Numbered from the stretch's first letter, positions 23,957 through 35,299 are shown. The stretch is 64,000 bases of DNA from Amorphophallus konjac (GCA_022559845.1 CM040123.1:295852642-295916641); one strand, 5' to 3'. The notes: a model not told the origin generated them from the letters alone. Program-made: numbers and translations.

Positions 23957-24811
23957 TTGGCTGACGAAGAGAAGCCTTGGTATTATGAGATTGCCAGATA
24001 TTGCAATGATCAGTCCTATCCTGAGGAAGCCACCGCAGAAGAAAAGAAAGCAATTAGAAGAGTGGCTCAGCGTTATGTTTTGATTGGAGGTGTGCTCTAT
24101 AGGAGAGGGCTCACCGGTGTTTTATTAAGATGCCTCGACGATGATGAATCATGGAAAGTTGTGGAAGAGGCGCATTCTGGAGTGTGTGGTGGTCATGTGA
24201 ATAGCCAGATGCTAGCTAAGAAGATCCTTAGGCTAGGTTTCTATTGGCCAACTCTAGAAGAGGATTGTTCCATCTATGTTCGAAGGTGTGTTAAGTGTCA
24301 ACTACACGCCGACAAGATTCATTCTCCTGCTTCTTCACTCCATCCTACATCCTCCCCATGGCCTTTCTCCATGTGGGCTTTTGATATCATTGGACCTCTT
24401 GGTGATTTGAATCTCCTGACCAAGCAAAAATCATTCATCCTCATGGCAACGGAGTACTTCACCAAGTGGGCGGAAGCAGAAGCTTACGTGGAGATCAAAG
24501 CGTCAACCGTCTGCAAGTTTATAATGAAGAACATCATCACGAGGTTCGACATCCCAAGCACCATCGTCACCGACAATGGACCTCAATTTATCTCTCAAGA
24601 AATCAAGGATCTCTGCAACAGGTATAACATTGCATTACATCATTCTTCTCCCTATTATCCGCAGGGCAATGGCCAAGCAGAGGCAACTAACAAAACTTTG
24701 ATAAAAATTGTCAAAAAGACGTGTGAGGCTAATAAATTTTCGGATTGGCCAGACAAGCTAGTTGAAGCTCTCTGGGCCTACCGAACTTCCATTCGAACCC
24801 CCACTGGGTAA
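23957..24811 (+). pseudogene. pol: Element C pol: integrase
   Basis: This continues the RT frame directly after TAA. The zinc-binding HHCC segment reads HSGVCGGH ... CVKCQLH, and the DDE core reads WAFDIIGPL, VTDNGPQF and GQAEATNKTL. It ends at TAA 24809-24811 within the TPTG-TPF motif that in relatives is uninterrupted. There is no ATG at the start of the segment, so it could be made only as part of pol. The catalytic residues are intact. Confidence 0.93.
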
Positions 24812-25237
24812 ACCCCTTTCGCCCTTACTTATGGAATGGAGGCGGCAGTCCCTTATGAGATTCTCATTCCCTCTCTACGAGTACAATTGGATAAGGAATT
24901 TTCTATTGATGAGCGTCGTGATTCACTCCTCGCCCAATTGGAACTCCTAGATGAGAAGCGTCTGGTCGCCGCTGAGCATGCGCGCGTTTATCAAAACAGG
25001 TTCTCGCGTTTTTATCAAAAGAAAGTGATTGAGAGAAAATTCAAAATCGGTGAGATGGTAATTAAGAGGATTTTCGTAAAGCCGGGTGGCCCTCGCTCAA
25101 AACTCCAACCCAATTGGGAAGGACCGTTTATTATAAAAGATGTTTTTCCAGGCAATGCTTATAAATTGATTAATGCTGAAGGAGAAGAGTTAACTCACCC
25201 TTGGAATGGTTTGTATCTTAAGAAATACTACCCTTGA
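24812..25237 (+). pseudogene. pol: Element C pol: integrase C-terminus
   Basis: The same frame continues past the TAA with TPFALTYGMEAAVPYEILIPS and ends at 25237 with the GPF-type module (NWEGPFIIKDVFPGNAYKL, LYLKKYYP). No chromodomain is present, as expected for TAT and unlike element B. A-rich non-coding DNA starts right after the stop. Confidence 0.9.
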
Positions 25238-26128
25238 TTCAAAATCCAAACAAAATGAAAATTGTTTCAAAAATCCAAAACAAAGTGGAATATTTCCAAA
25301 AAAACCAAAAAAAATAGAAATTTCAAAAAGCAAACAAAAAAAAATAGAAGAGATCAAAATTGGTGCCATGGCACACGAAGGATCAAGGTCCGAAAGGTCA
25401 AAGTTCAGAATTCATTCATCAGTCTTGCTAACTTAAAAGGGGGTTGACTCCCACACACACTACACGCTTTATTCTTGAACTCAAGCAGTGCAAAATCCGA
25501 TGGAAAGTCAAAAACCTGACTGAAAGTGAAAGATAATACCCGTTCTTTTCTTCTTCGGCCCATAAGGGAGGAAGGGAGACCTTGAGGTAGACACGCCAAG
25601 CCTATCCGCCGCCCTAGTAGGTGGAAGTCAGGGCCTAAAAGGGAGCAAATGCCATAAAAGCCCAAGTACAATTAGGTTTTTATTCATCAATGCAAATCAA
25701 TTCCGAAGTGAAAGTCAAGTTGTGAAAAGAAAAGCATGTCAAGAGGGCAAAGTCCCCGCAAGGAAAACCTTGGGCGTATGCGTGCAATATAAAAGAGGCA
25801 AAAAGGTAACAAATTTTCCTACGCCAAAGATCGAACCCCAACAAGCATAGGGTAGGGGAGGTAACTTTGCCTTGAGCATCTCAGAATCCCTTATGGGCTT
25901 CCCTCATATTTTCTTCCATCCTTTCTATGTGATAAGTCACGAACTGGCAGGATGGTCAAGACGGACTAAAGAAATTGCACTGTGCGAAATCTGGAATACA
26001 AGTCAACTATGACCACGTCCACTCCCTTTTAATTACTCAAGAAAGGTTAATGAATTTTAGATGGTGACCGTGTAGGATCCGTGGTCTTGATAGCCTTGTA
26101 AACCTTTTTTTCACAGAATAATTCAATT

Positions 26129-26300
26129 AACGCCTTCGCCTAAGGCGCTATTTATAGAATTAACGTCCTAGATTAAGTCATCTCTTTCAGAATAACGTCT
26201 CTGAGCAGGTCGTTACTTTTTCAAAAATCAGATTTCCTTTTCAAATTCATGCCGTATTCTAGGGCGTCTTTATGTGAACCACGACCTACTCTAAGGCGCG
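26129..26300. repeat. Five quasi-palindromes in C 3' region
   Basis: Copies start at 26129, 26162, 26194, 26248 and 26280, with ACGCCT...AGGCGC-type arms. The first one pairs as GCCTTcgcctAAGGC. Confidence 0.8.
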
Positions 26301-26697
26301 TTTTTCAGGAAAAATAACAAAAAAATATAAATGAGTGAAAAAAGAATAAAAAATGCATTTCTTCACGATGTATGCTTGCATGGGCATCTTTTATTTATGG
26401 TTGGCCTATGCGTGCTTTGCATGAGGCATCTCCCCGCTATCAGCTATTTTATTTTTGCCTTATTTGATTAAAGGCTTGGCCCCTTGACCCCTCATGAAGG
26501 TCAAAATATTGCTACCCCTTGCTTATTGGGCAAGGGGCCAAGTCGAACAGATGAATTAACCTGTTTGTTCAAGGTATGGATTACAGTTGCAGGTACAGGG
26601 CACAGTAAAGCAAACACGAAGAACGTGGAAAGAGGAAAGTACACAAACACAAGGCCACAACTACACAAAGTGCTCAGGTAACAAATAAATCTCAATC

Positions 26698-26716
26698 ATA
26701 TATATATATATATATA
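26698..26716. repeat. AT dinucleotide microsatellite
   Basis: An uninterrupted run of alternating A and T lies about 60 bp beyond the 3' end of the antisense PMD gene. Confidence 0.9.
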
Positions 26717-26772
26717 CATCATGAATGTCTATCATGTACAAGTGTGAGGGTGGAGGAGTACAAGTAAGTCGC

Positions 26773-29700
26773 TCAGCTCTCGCCTCCACCCTCCTCTCTC
26801 CTACTCTCAACCTCCTCCTCGCCATCCCGAGCTGGTGCTGGCGGAGGAGGCATGGGCCCCCGTGAAGAAGCTGGAACCCGAACCTGACCCCCTGCCTCGC
26901 TCCTCTCTCGGAGGGAAGAGCCCGTCACAAAAGTGGAGCTGGTGAAGGAGTATCCCGCAGCTCGTGCTCGTTCGCGTCCTCGCTGGAGACGCTCCTCAGA
27001 CACTCGTAGCCGCTCCTGAGAAAGGATCAACTGGGTCCTCGAGTCTGCCAGCTCTCGCTCGCGTGCTGCTACCTGCTCCTGGTACCGAGCACGCTCCGCC
27101 TGGTACTCCTCCCGCTCACGAGCACGCTCCTCGCGCTCCCGGGCACGCTCCCGTCTCTCCAGCTCAAGAGCCACCCGCAGCTCGGCCACGTCCTGAGGCA
27201 GCTCCTCTCGTCGCCTCAGGGACCTCTCTAGCTCTGAGATCCGCTGATCACGGATCGCCAACTCGGTACGTACCGCCTGAAGCTGAGTCGTCTGCAAACA
27301 GGTAAGCAAATCATCAATTCCACAATTAAATGCAATGATCTAGCAATACAAGCGATACATGATTTAAACCACTCACGTGTGTGCTCGTCGCACGGAAGCC
27401 CTCATCAACGCAGGTAAGAGTGGCTCGAAGCTCCTCAGTCTGTAAAATTGTTTTTCATCAGTGCACAATTATATAATCAATATTTGAATGAGGATCTGTG
27501 TTTTGGAATTTACCCGTGAAGCGAGATCGCGCTCTGCTACCTCGGCTCGTGCGATCGCTCCGGCTAGCTGCCCTGCCAGTGCAGTCACCTCTGCACTGGG
27601 CCCTCTCGAGCTGGAGGCCTCTCCTGGGTCTCTCCTCACTGCTCCCTGCTGGGCACGCTGCATTCATTGAGATCGTCAGTGGCTAATCATCAATAACTCA
27701 ACAAAAAAGATATACACATGCATATAGGAATAATTTAAACACTCACCAGGGTCTCTAGGTCAGCCCGTGTGGCGGCCAGCTGGTCCTCCAGGCTGTGTAG
27801 GTGGGCCTGGGCATCCATCGCCGCTATGTCCCGCGCATCCTGCATTCATTACATATTAGTCACATGATAGAGAGCATTTGCATTTAATTTAGAAATAATT
27901 GCATTCATACATACCCCTAAGACCCTCATCTGGGGTCGGCCGGCGTAAACCTCCCAGTAGCGTCGGAGGTACTCGAAGCTGTCAGTCGCCCGGGAGGTGA
28001 CTCTGGTCCCGCCTAGCTGCCAGTCGGCGTACTGCTCCTTGAACCGCACCCTCCAGTCGGTCGCCTTCGTACGATCGCGCGTCTTCTTCCCGATGCCCCG
28101 CGGCTCGCCTACCTCTACCCACTCCTGGTGGAGGCCCAGTGTCCTCATCACCAACCTAAGCCGTAACGGCTCGATCTCGCTCAGGCAGTGAACCCAAAGC
28201 TCACGCTCAAAACGAGGATGGCCCGCTACGACCCACGGCTGGCCCTCGTCCGTCATCCCCTCATAGGGTCTCCACTGAACCTGCATTCATAAACATACAT
28301 GTCATCATTTCATCATCATCATAATAAATTCAAAATAAATGCAAAAGAAAGATGCATAACATTCATTCATACCAGCGAGGGAGGGAAGTCACGGAACTCT
28401 CTCCGCAGCACCCACAACTCGTAGCCGAGTGGGGCTCCAAACACTTTCGGCAGCTAGCGCCGTGCTAGAGGGAAAGCTCCCTCACCCCCAGGCCGTGGGT
28501 CAGCGCGCCCCATCGGCATGTATAGATGGCTCCAAACCTGCATCCATGCATCATATTAGTGAAGCATTCACCAGCATGATAAAAATAAAAGAAAAGAAAA
28601 ATGAAAAATGCATACCTGAAGAAAAGGTGAGAAGCCACTGACGGTCGTCTCTCGACCTGTCCCGGTGGACAAGTCGGCCATCATGTGCGCCAGCAGCGTC
28701 GCTCCCCAGGCGTAGCTGCCAACTGCCTCCAAGTCCTCGAGTATCCCCAGGAATCGACAGTTGATGACGTCGCCCTTTGTCCCGAGCAATAGCCTCCCCA
28801 GTAGCAGTAGCAAGAACCTCCTCAGGTCTCGGTCCGCTCTCTCCCTGTCGGCCGGGTCCTGGCAGTAGACCGCCCTTGCCCCGTCTATCAACCTCTGCGA
28901 AAACTGCTCTAAGGTCTCCCCGGACCTGTGCCTAGCATTCCCTAAGCCCATCACTGTAGTAAGGTCGGTGCGGAAGATAGTCCTACACTCGCTGGGTGTC
29001 TCGTAGACCATCTCTAGCCCTAGCAGCCTCTGGGCGAACTCAGTGTAGTCAGGGTAGGTGATCCCGCTCACAGCCTCACCGTCTACCCTCAACCCCGTAA
29101 TCCTAGCCACATCCTCCAGGGTGGGAATCATGTGCCCCCATGGCATCAAGAATGCCCGGCTAGTCCTGTCCCATCTCTCCCGTAGAACCTGAATAAGTTG
29201 TAGGTCTGGCCTAACTGGCTCTATGCTAAGGAAGGCCCCGAACCCCATGGCATCTACCCTCGCTCTCTGAAACTCGGGGAGGCCGTAGTATGCTGCCCGG
29301 ACCATAACCCAGGAGATGCGCGTCCTCATCAATCCCTACATGTAAAGAAAAGAATTTTCACTTAATTATGTTGATTATTCATGCTGAATCTCATATTGAT
29401 TGCCTTGGATTATGTTGATGTTTGATTTAATTAACGACCATCCTCAGGTCGTGGTTTGTTGAATTAGCGCCCCTGAGGAGGGCGTGGTTCTAAGTGTGCT
29501 TTGAATTTGCGACCTATCCTAGGTCGCTGTTCATCTAAGAAACGCCTCTATGTTGGGCGTGATTCTATGGTTAATATCTGAAATTCCTAAAAAATATTTC
29601 AAGTCACGCCCTTGGCTGGGGCGTTTTCCAAAATGGGTCCGTTAATTAATCAGGAATTAATGAATGGGCGACCTCTGGTTTGGTCGTCTGTTGTTGAATT

Positions 29701-30414
29701 AACGCCCCGATGGGAGGCGTTGTTTTCAAGTTTTTCAGAACATAAAATAAAAATAATGGCATACGAAACAAATTCGTGGAAAAATATTTGAAATAATTAA
29801 AGCATGGGAATTAACGGAAATTAACAGCATGATATCAAAAATGATAAATTTAAATGGGCGACATGAGGCAGGACGTGTTCTCATGGGGTTAATTATTCTT
29901 CAGAAAAATAATTTAATTAACGCCCTTGGGTTGGGCGTGTCTTTTTAAAACGTGACGCCCCTGAGGGCGCCTTCTTTCTGGGTTGCAGGGTTTATACCCG
30001 AGGGCTATGGAAATGGCATAAAAATAAAATTAAAATAAAAAAATGGGAATTGGGTTGAGGGCCTACCTTCTTGTGTTTGGGTTCTTGTGGCTGAGGCCGT
30101 GGCTGCCTAGGCCGTCGGAGCTGGCCGGCACGGGGAGGAGCCGCCGCCGTGGGCGGTGGCTCATCGCCATCTTCTTCTTCTCCTTCTTCACCGTCCTCGC
30201 CTTCTTCTCCCTCTTCATTTTCTCCCTCTTCTCCGGCATCGTCTTCATTTCCTTCATTGGCCTCTTGGCCTCCTTCAGCCTCGTCGCCGGCCACCACCGC
30301 CGGTGCGTCTTCGTCGGCCGCCGCGGGAGGGACTTCCTCGCCGTGGGCATCATCGCCCAGGTCAACGACCTCGGGGGCGGCCACCCGTTGGCGTTTCAAA
30401 CCTCCTCCGGCCAT
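26773..30414 (-). CDS. Antisense plant-mobile-domain gene of element C (eight predicted exons)
   Basis: Predicted coding exons are 30414-30067, 29335-28616, 28537-28373, 28280-27915, 27839-27747, 27657-27514, 27439-27377 and 27291-26773. Each junction has GT and AG and each exon is a multiple of three, so all seven introns are phase 0; the product would be about 805 residues. Exon 1 gives MAGGGLKRQRVAAPE and a long Glu/Asp-rich tract. Exons 2-4 carry the plant mobile domain (MPWGHMIPTLEDVARITGL, FLLLLLGRLLLGTKGD, HCLSEIEPLRLRLVMRTLG). Exons 5-8 are coiled coil (ERRERAREREERAREREEY). One in-frame TAG at 28454-28456 lies in exon 3. The 5' flank is CT-rich with ACCCTAGCCC before the ATG. PMD proteins such as Arabidopsis MAIN and MAIL1 act in silencing; the role here is unknown. 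Confidence 0.82.
29433..29971. repeat. Ten quasi-palindromes inside intron 1 of the antisense PMD gene
   Basis: Copies start at 29433, 29466, 29509, 29541, 29605, 29668, 29701, 29858, 29919 and 29954. The arms include CGACCTA/TAGGTCG at 29510 and GACGCCC/GGGCGCC-type arms at 29954. All lie between the splice sites at 30066 and 29336. Confidence 0.85.
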
Positions 30415-31092
30415 AGCTTAGGGCTAGGGTGTAGAAGGGAGAGAGATAGAGAGAGAGAATGAGAGAGATTGGGGGAGGGGGTTCTCGGTTAGGGTTGCAG
30501 AAGAAAGAGAGAAAGAGGGGAAATGGACGGAGGAAGAAGAAGAAAGGAGGGAAAGTTAAGTCGAACGGTCAAAAAGAATTAACGACTTAAGGAAGGCCGC
30601 GTCTTGTGGAATAAACGACTGACATAAAGGCGTTTCTTAATAATTGACGACATTTCTTAAGGCGTTACTTTTGTTTGCATGGGGAATGATAACCGTCGTC
30701 AGACGCATTTAATGGCAATTGATTGATTTGATGGGAATAATCATTACTGTTTTTGAGTAACGACTACGATTGAGGCGTTATTTATATGAAACGTGGCTGT
30801 CCTGAAGGCGTTACTTTTGGAATCTCAACGAATATATTTTGGAATATGAATCGTATTAACGCCTTGCCTTAGGACGTTTTTTCAGTTAACGCCCATTGGT
30901 GAAGGCGTCAAATTTGTGAACTGGAATGTTGAAGACGACCTGCGGTGAAGGCGTCCTTTTATGAATTCACGACATTGCCTGAGTCATTATTTGCAACAGA
31001 ATCAGAACGTTGGAAGAGTTGATCAGAAACACAGTAAGATGGCTCAATAAAGGAAATATCATTGAGTTATTGGAAGGAAAAGATTACAATGC
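30415..31092 (-). other. Spacer between the two antisense genes of element C, with nine quasi-palindromes
   Basis: The part next to 30414 is the CT-rich (on the minus strand) upstream region of the PMD gene, at about 30415-30560. From 30581 to 30988 there are nine quasi-palindromes (starts 30581, 30614, 30646, 30759, 30789, 30858, 30888, 30934, 30968). No further gene is seen. Confidence 0.75.
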
Positions 31093-32517
31093 TTAATGAG
31101 TCATTTTGGGCCTCATTTTTCTAAGAGCTATTACATAAGATTTCCATTCATCTCTGTCTTCATTCAAGCTTTCTACAGGTTGATGAGCCTTGTTGATTTT
31201 CCATAAAGCTTGAATAGTTGTGCATTCTTCTCCATCTTCATGGCTGCCAAGGTCCCGTCTCTTGATAGGAGGGAGGTGTGATGGGTCCTCGAATACTCGT
31301 CGTGGAAGCCCGAGTTGAAGGAGGCACCGATATGAATTGTACAAGACGAATTCTGAAGCGCCTATGAGACGAAGGTCCGTCCCGGGAGAAAATCTTGCAC
31401 GGAGCTCTTGAGTCTTGAGTATTCCCGGGGCGCAAGTGAAGAGATTCTTTGGCATTACTTTGAGGTGCTCTCTCCATTCCGCTCTCTTCTTGATTTGAGG
31501 AATCCGGTTCGTCACTCTATTGCTTATCCCAAGTGAACCGGTCATATAAGACAGTGGGCTTTTTGAGAAGATTCTCGAGGATTGTTGGGCTTCGTCACAT
31601 GGATCGAACTTGAAGTGGAAATCTACCCAACTAGAGAGTGCTAGCATGCATCCATAGATGGGCCTACCCATCGCCGCCGAGGTAAGCCCGCTATAGAGAT
31701 AGGCTAGAATAGTCGGTCCCATTCTATCTCCTTCCCATAGGCTCACTACGGCGCTTAATTGGGCCTCTTCTAGAAAATCCTCCGTGGATGGGAATAGGAG
31801 TGCTCCTGCCAAGCACACCACGAAAGCCTTTGCTACCCGCTCTATCTCTTCATCTTCTTTAGCTTGATCCGCTCTCTTGTACACCCATGAGGCGAGCTTT
31901 AGAAGATTGATTCCTTTAGTGGCTTTGATTTGATTCACTAGGTTGGGGCTAGATATCAAGCTTGTTAATAGCTCATGAGAGGCAATTGGTTTTGGCATGA
32001 TGGCCACCTTTTCCTCATCTCCTTGCTTCGTTCTCTTTAAGCCTAAGATTATCTCCAATTCTTCTAATAGGATCGTGGCTTCAAAAGTAGAGAAGAGAAA
32101 GGTATGGGTGGAAGGATGCCATATCTCTACAAGAGCCCCTATAGCTGCCCAGTCAAGATGAATCTGATCATAATGTTTGGCATGGGTGACTAGACCCAGA
32201 AGATGCCATCTTGTTAAATAGACTCTCATATCTGAAGAAAATTTGGAGAGTATGAGAGGGAGCCACTTGATTTTTGTGAATCTCCTTGCTCCTGGGACAT
32301 TTGGGAAGTCCTGTGGAAGAAAGAAAGGAAGAACAATTCAGAAAGAAGAATGAATATGCATACAGAAGAGAGTACAATGTTTCAGTAAAGACAAGAGAAG
32401 ACAAGAACAGAAGGATTTTCTCTCTACCTGGTTCATGGAAATTCTACTGCTAATATGCCCGTTAATATCGGTCAACCTGGGAGTGGAGGACTTGGACCTC
32501 TTAATCGCCCTCTCCAT
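31093..32517 (-). CDS. Second antisense gene of element C: PMD/DUF7745-like protein, two exons
   Basis: Exon 1 (32517-32428) codes MERAIKRSKSSTPRLTDING and ends AACCAG before GTAGAG. Exon 2 (32310-31093) follows an acceptor TTCCACAG and is open to its stop, giving about 435 residues with no internal stop. The body has DWAAIGALVEIWHPSTHTF, EATILLEELEIILGL, AFVVCLAGALLFPS and GPTILAYLYSGLTSAAMGRP, which fit the plant mobile/DUF7745 type of domain often met in plant repeats. The intron is phase 0. A TATA box lies at 32633-32638. It is the only intact-looking protein gene in the window. Function is not known. Confidence 0.8.
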
Positions 32518-32632
32518 CTTCGATTTGCAGAAGAAGCTCTGACGTTTGCGATGCCTGCAGAAGAACAGACAGAAGAAGTAGCAGAAGAACAGAGCTCCGA
32601 GGGTTGCTTTGATTGATTGGAATTGCCTTTCC

Positions 32633-32638
32633 TTTATA
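32633..32638 (-). promoter_or_regulatory. TATA box of the second antisense gene
   Basis: TATAAA in the context CTATAAAGGAA on the minus strand lies about 120 bp before the ATG at 32517, with a CT-rich untranslated stretch between. Spacing fits a plant pol II promoter. Confidence 0.6.
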
Positions 32639-32735
32639 GAAGTCGGGAAGTCTCGAGGCTGTTCGGAGTTAGCAAGTTGATTGCCATTAGGACTGGGTTT
32701 AGTTTGCGAATCGAAACGGAAGTTCGTGCTTAATT

Positions 32736-32929
32736 AACGCCTTCTGTTAGGGCGTCAATTGTTGAATTGACGACCTGACTGAGGTCGTGTTTTGTGTAAC
32801 GCCCTTTCCAGGGTCATTTTCTGCTTGAACTCTTGGTGCATTTAACGCCTCAGTGAAAGGCGTGTTCATCATTTTGATGCCCTCTTTATAAGGCACCTTT
32901 CATGTTTTGACGACGTTCGGTCAGGCGTG
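32736..32929. repeat. Six quasi-palindromes upstream of the second antisense gene
   Basis: Copies start at 32736, 32769, 32798, 32844, 32876 and 32909, for example CGACCT/AGGTCG at 32770. They lie 100-300 bp upstream of the antisense TATA box, mirroring the place of the cluster upstream of the LTR TATA box. Confidence 0.8.
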
Positions 32930-33978
32930 AATTTGTGAACTTATGAATTTCCTTCCTTACATGCTTTGATGAACTTAAGTGCTATTATTTCGTTGGAATT
33001 TTATCTTATTAAGCACTTATGATCATGTTATACTTTGAATTGAGGATTATTTATATTGAAATTTTGAGAGAACTAATGAACTTTTGAGTGCAGAAGATTG
33101 CAGGTTTCGAGATGTCTGAATTAATGTGGAGGTAACATCATGTTGTTGTTGTAAGCATTATTACTATATGGTATCTACGCTATTATAGCATATCAGGACC
33201 TTGTGGTTCTGATGAACCTGGAATTTGAGTTCCCCTTTATCAAAAACAGTGATAGTTCCAGGAAAGTCTTGATCACACGGATAGGCCGTTGAGTCATTAA
33301 AGTCTGGGACGATGGTTCCACTTTTCTGAGTTGATGCGTGGACAAACGGGCTTCGGCCTAGTGTCAGCTTAGAGATCTGGATTCTTGACCAAATCTAGAT
33401 GGCTTAGCAATATTATCCTTGGTTATTTTCTATCTTTTAGTTTGTTTTATCTTTTCTTTTAGCCCAGCATGCATCATGTAGGACTTTGAGTTTCATGCTG
33501 AAAATCTTCATATTATGGTTGTAATGAAGGTCACTCGCTCTTGATTGAGTTGACATGAGATATTCCATTCCAAATTGAGTACTTTATTCTCTTTGAAGCC
33601 GCTCAGGCTAATTACTTGAAAATGTCCCTTTGTTGGATCTCCATCTCAATTCCCTTTATTTTTCTGCAAATCCACCTTGGTTGTAGCACGTCCACATTAG
33701 CTGGTAACCGCTCTCCAATGGTGTCTCCTTATCGTGCCATGCGCACATTTTTTCTTGTTTAGTTTAATCTCCTTTATCCAGCAAATTGATACTTCCTTGG
33801 AATCACCCGGAGTTGTTTCGCTCAGAATCTTGGAAAGATTTTCAATGCTTAGTGTCTGAGGCGTGTCACATCACACCTTGACATCTACTTATCAGTTCGC
33901 TCCACTTCATTCCATTTGTTGCACTCTCACTCCATTTCGTCTCACTCCCTTGCAAAGCAGAAGCTAAGGCGGGGCAGC
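32930..33978 (+). other. 3' untranslated region and polypurine tract of element C
   Basis: No gene. The block 33160-33480 resembles 60170-60480 of element E, including ACTATATGGTATCTACGCTA and the phrase AGCCCAGCATGCATCAT, so C and E share ancestry here. The polypurine tract AAGCTAAGGCGGGGCAGC ends at 33978. Confidence 0.75.
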
Positions 33979-35299
33979 TGTAGACACGCCAAAATTGACG
34001 CTATGTTGATCAAATCTCATGTCACTATGTTGATGCCCCAAAGTGAACTTCGATATATTCATAATATGAAGTTTTTCTATTTCTTGTGTGTTTTTTTGAT
34101 TTGTTCTTGCATTTTGTGATTCGCGACCTGAAGAGGGGCGTGTTTTAAAAGCGACCTTATCTAGGGCGTGTTAAAAGAAAGGACGACCAAATGTCAGGGC
34201 GTCAATTCCTGTATTATCCGGTTTCAGAATAAATTCAAAATAAATTCAAATTATTGATTAACGTCCTTCCTCAGGGCGTGGTTTCAATTAACGCCTTCAT
34301 CTCAGGCGTGTTCTCACAATTTTCAAATAAAGTAAGTTTTATTGCCAAAATTTAATCCAGAAGTGACGCCCTTGATCGTGGTCGTGTTGTTGAGTAACGT
34401 CTTGATATAGGTCGTCAATTTATGATTTGACGCCCTTCTGAAGGTCGTGTTTCACCTTTCCGTGTTCTGCTTAAACTCCTCTTTCCTGGAGAGTTCCCTG
34501 CCTCTGTTGGTCTCCTTGCTCGAATTGGAGTTAGAGTCCTGCCTTCTTTGATCATTGCCTATCCTTATCTTCCCAAATTTGAGCTTATCTTCAATTGAAA
34601 TCCTATAAAAGGATGCTCTGGTCGATCTAGGCAGAGGTTGACGGGTCAGAGAGTTCACAGGTTTACGGGTTACGAGTTCAGGGTTACAGAGCTTCATCTT
34701 CCTCCTGTGCGATTGTTTAGAAAGGGCTCTGCTTCCTCTGCTTCCGATCAACCGCGTCCACCTTGTTTCCCTTTACTGTCGTCAGGGACAGCAGGGTTCT
34801 TTTTATTCTGTTGTGTTGTTTTGTCTTCATCAACCGATCATCATCACTGTGTTCTTCTTTTACGTTTGCATTAGCTGCATCATATCTCCTCTTTTCCTAT
34901 TTTCTTTAGGGGTTTTAAAACAAAAATAAGGTGCGCATGTTTTGTTCTTTTCTCACCTTCATATCATCTTTGGGATTGATACTACGTGCACTTGGCTGAT
35001 CCACTTCTCTTGGCTTGTTTTATTGTCTCTTTTGCAAGGTAATCAATAAAGAAAAACCCCCTTCATCGGCCGTCCGGTTGAAGGAGGAGGAGGAATTCAC
35101 AATCCATCCCGCGTTCTATTTTCCACCAGGTATTCGCGATCTTCTTTGTTTCTTCTTGAGGTAACCCCTCTGGCGATCACCCTCCTTAGTAGCAACACGT
35201 GCTTCTTTTCCTTATTATTATATCATCTCCCCCTTTATTCTTATTATGCTTTCTCATATTTAAATCTCTTCTTCGTGTGTGGATTTATCACGATCTACA
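33979..35299 (+). repeat. 3' LTR of element C
   Basis: The LTR is 1321 bp and matches 13785-15084 closely. It has a 22-bp-scale extra segment at about 34914-34936. The eight palindromes are kept at 34123-34449 and the TATA box at 34604-34610. The flanking gatat (35300-35304) pairs with tatat at 13780-13784. Confidence 0.94.
34123..34449. repeat. Cluster of eight quasi-palindromes in C 3' LTR
   Basis: These are the LTR duplicates of the copies at 13926-14256, with small changes such as one lost base in a spacer and GATCGTGG for GATCATGG in one loop. Confidence 0.85.

Larger units (their letters stand above)
25238..26772 (+). other. Non-coding DNA after pol in element C
   Basis: It begins with an A-rich block (25240-25350) and has no supported gene on either strand. 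Five quasi-palindromes lie at 26129-26300. An AT microsatellite is at 26698-26716. The A-rich block after the coding part has a counterpart in element E (59280-59430). Confidence 0.7.
13785..35299 (+). mobile_element. Element C: 21.5-kb TAT-type Gypsy with two antisense genes
   Basis: The LTRs at 13785-15084 and 33979-35299 begin TGTAGACACGCC and end CGATCTACA and look nearly identical apart from a roughly 22-bp indel (34914-34936). Between them are gag (16228), protease/G-patch (to 20579), RT with two RNase H domains, integrase (to 25237) and an 8.7-kb 3' region. The second RNase H of archaeal type is the mark of the TAT clade (Ogre, Retand, Grande). The size is close to that of Ogre, but the extra ORF upstream of gag is absent. 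Antisense genes in the 3' region resemble what is known for Retand and Grande. Confidence 0.92.

Noticed and set aside
30043..30462. Plus-strand hydrophobic and Ser/Pro-rich frames at 30 kb
   Set aside because: They mirror the Glu/Asp-rich exon 1 of the antisense PMD gene, whose start, splice donor and neighbours are coherent.
29433..30988. Regular-looking palindrome arrays as a CRISPR array
   Set aside because: Arms vary, spacer lengths are unequal, no cas genes are present, and the context is a plant retrotransposon.
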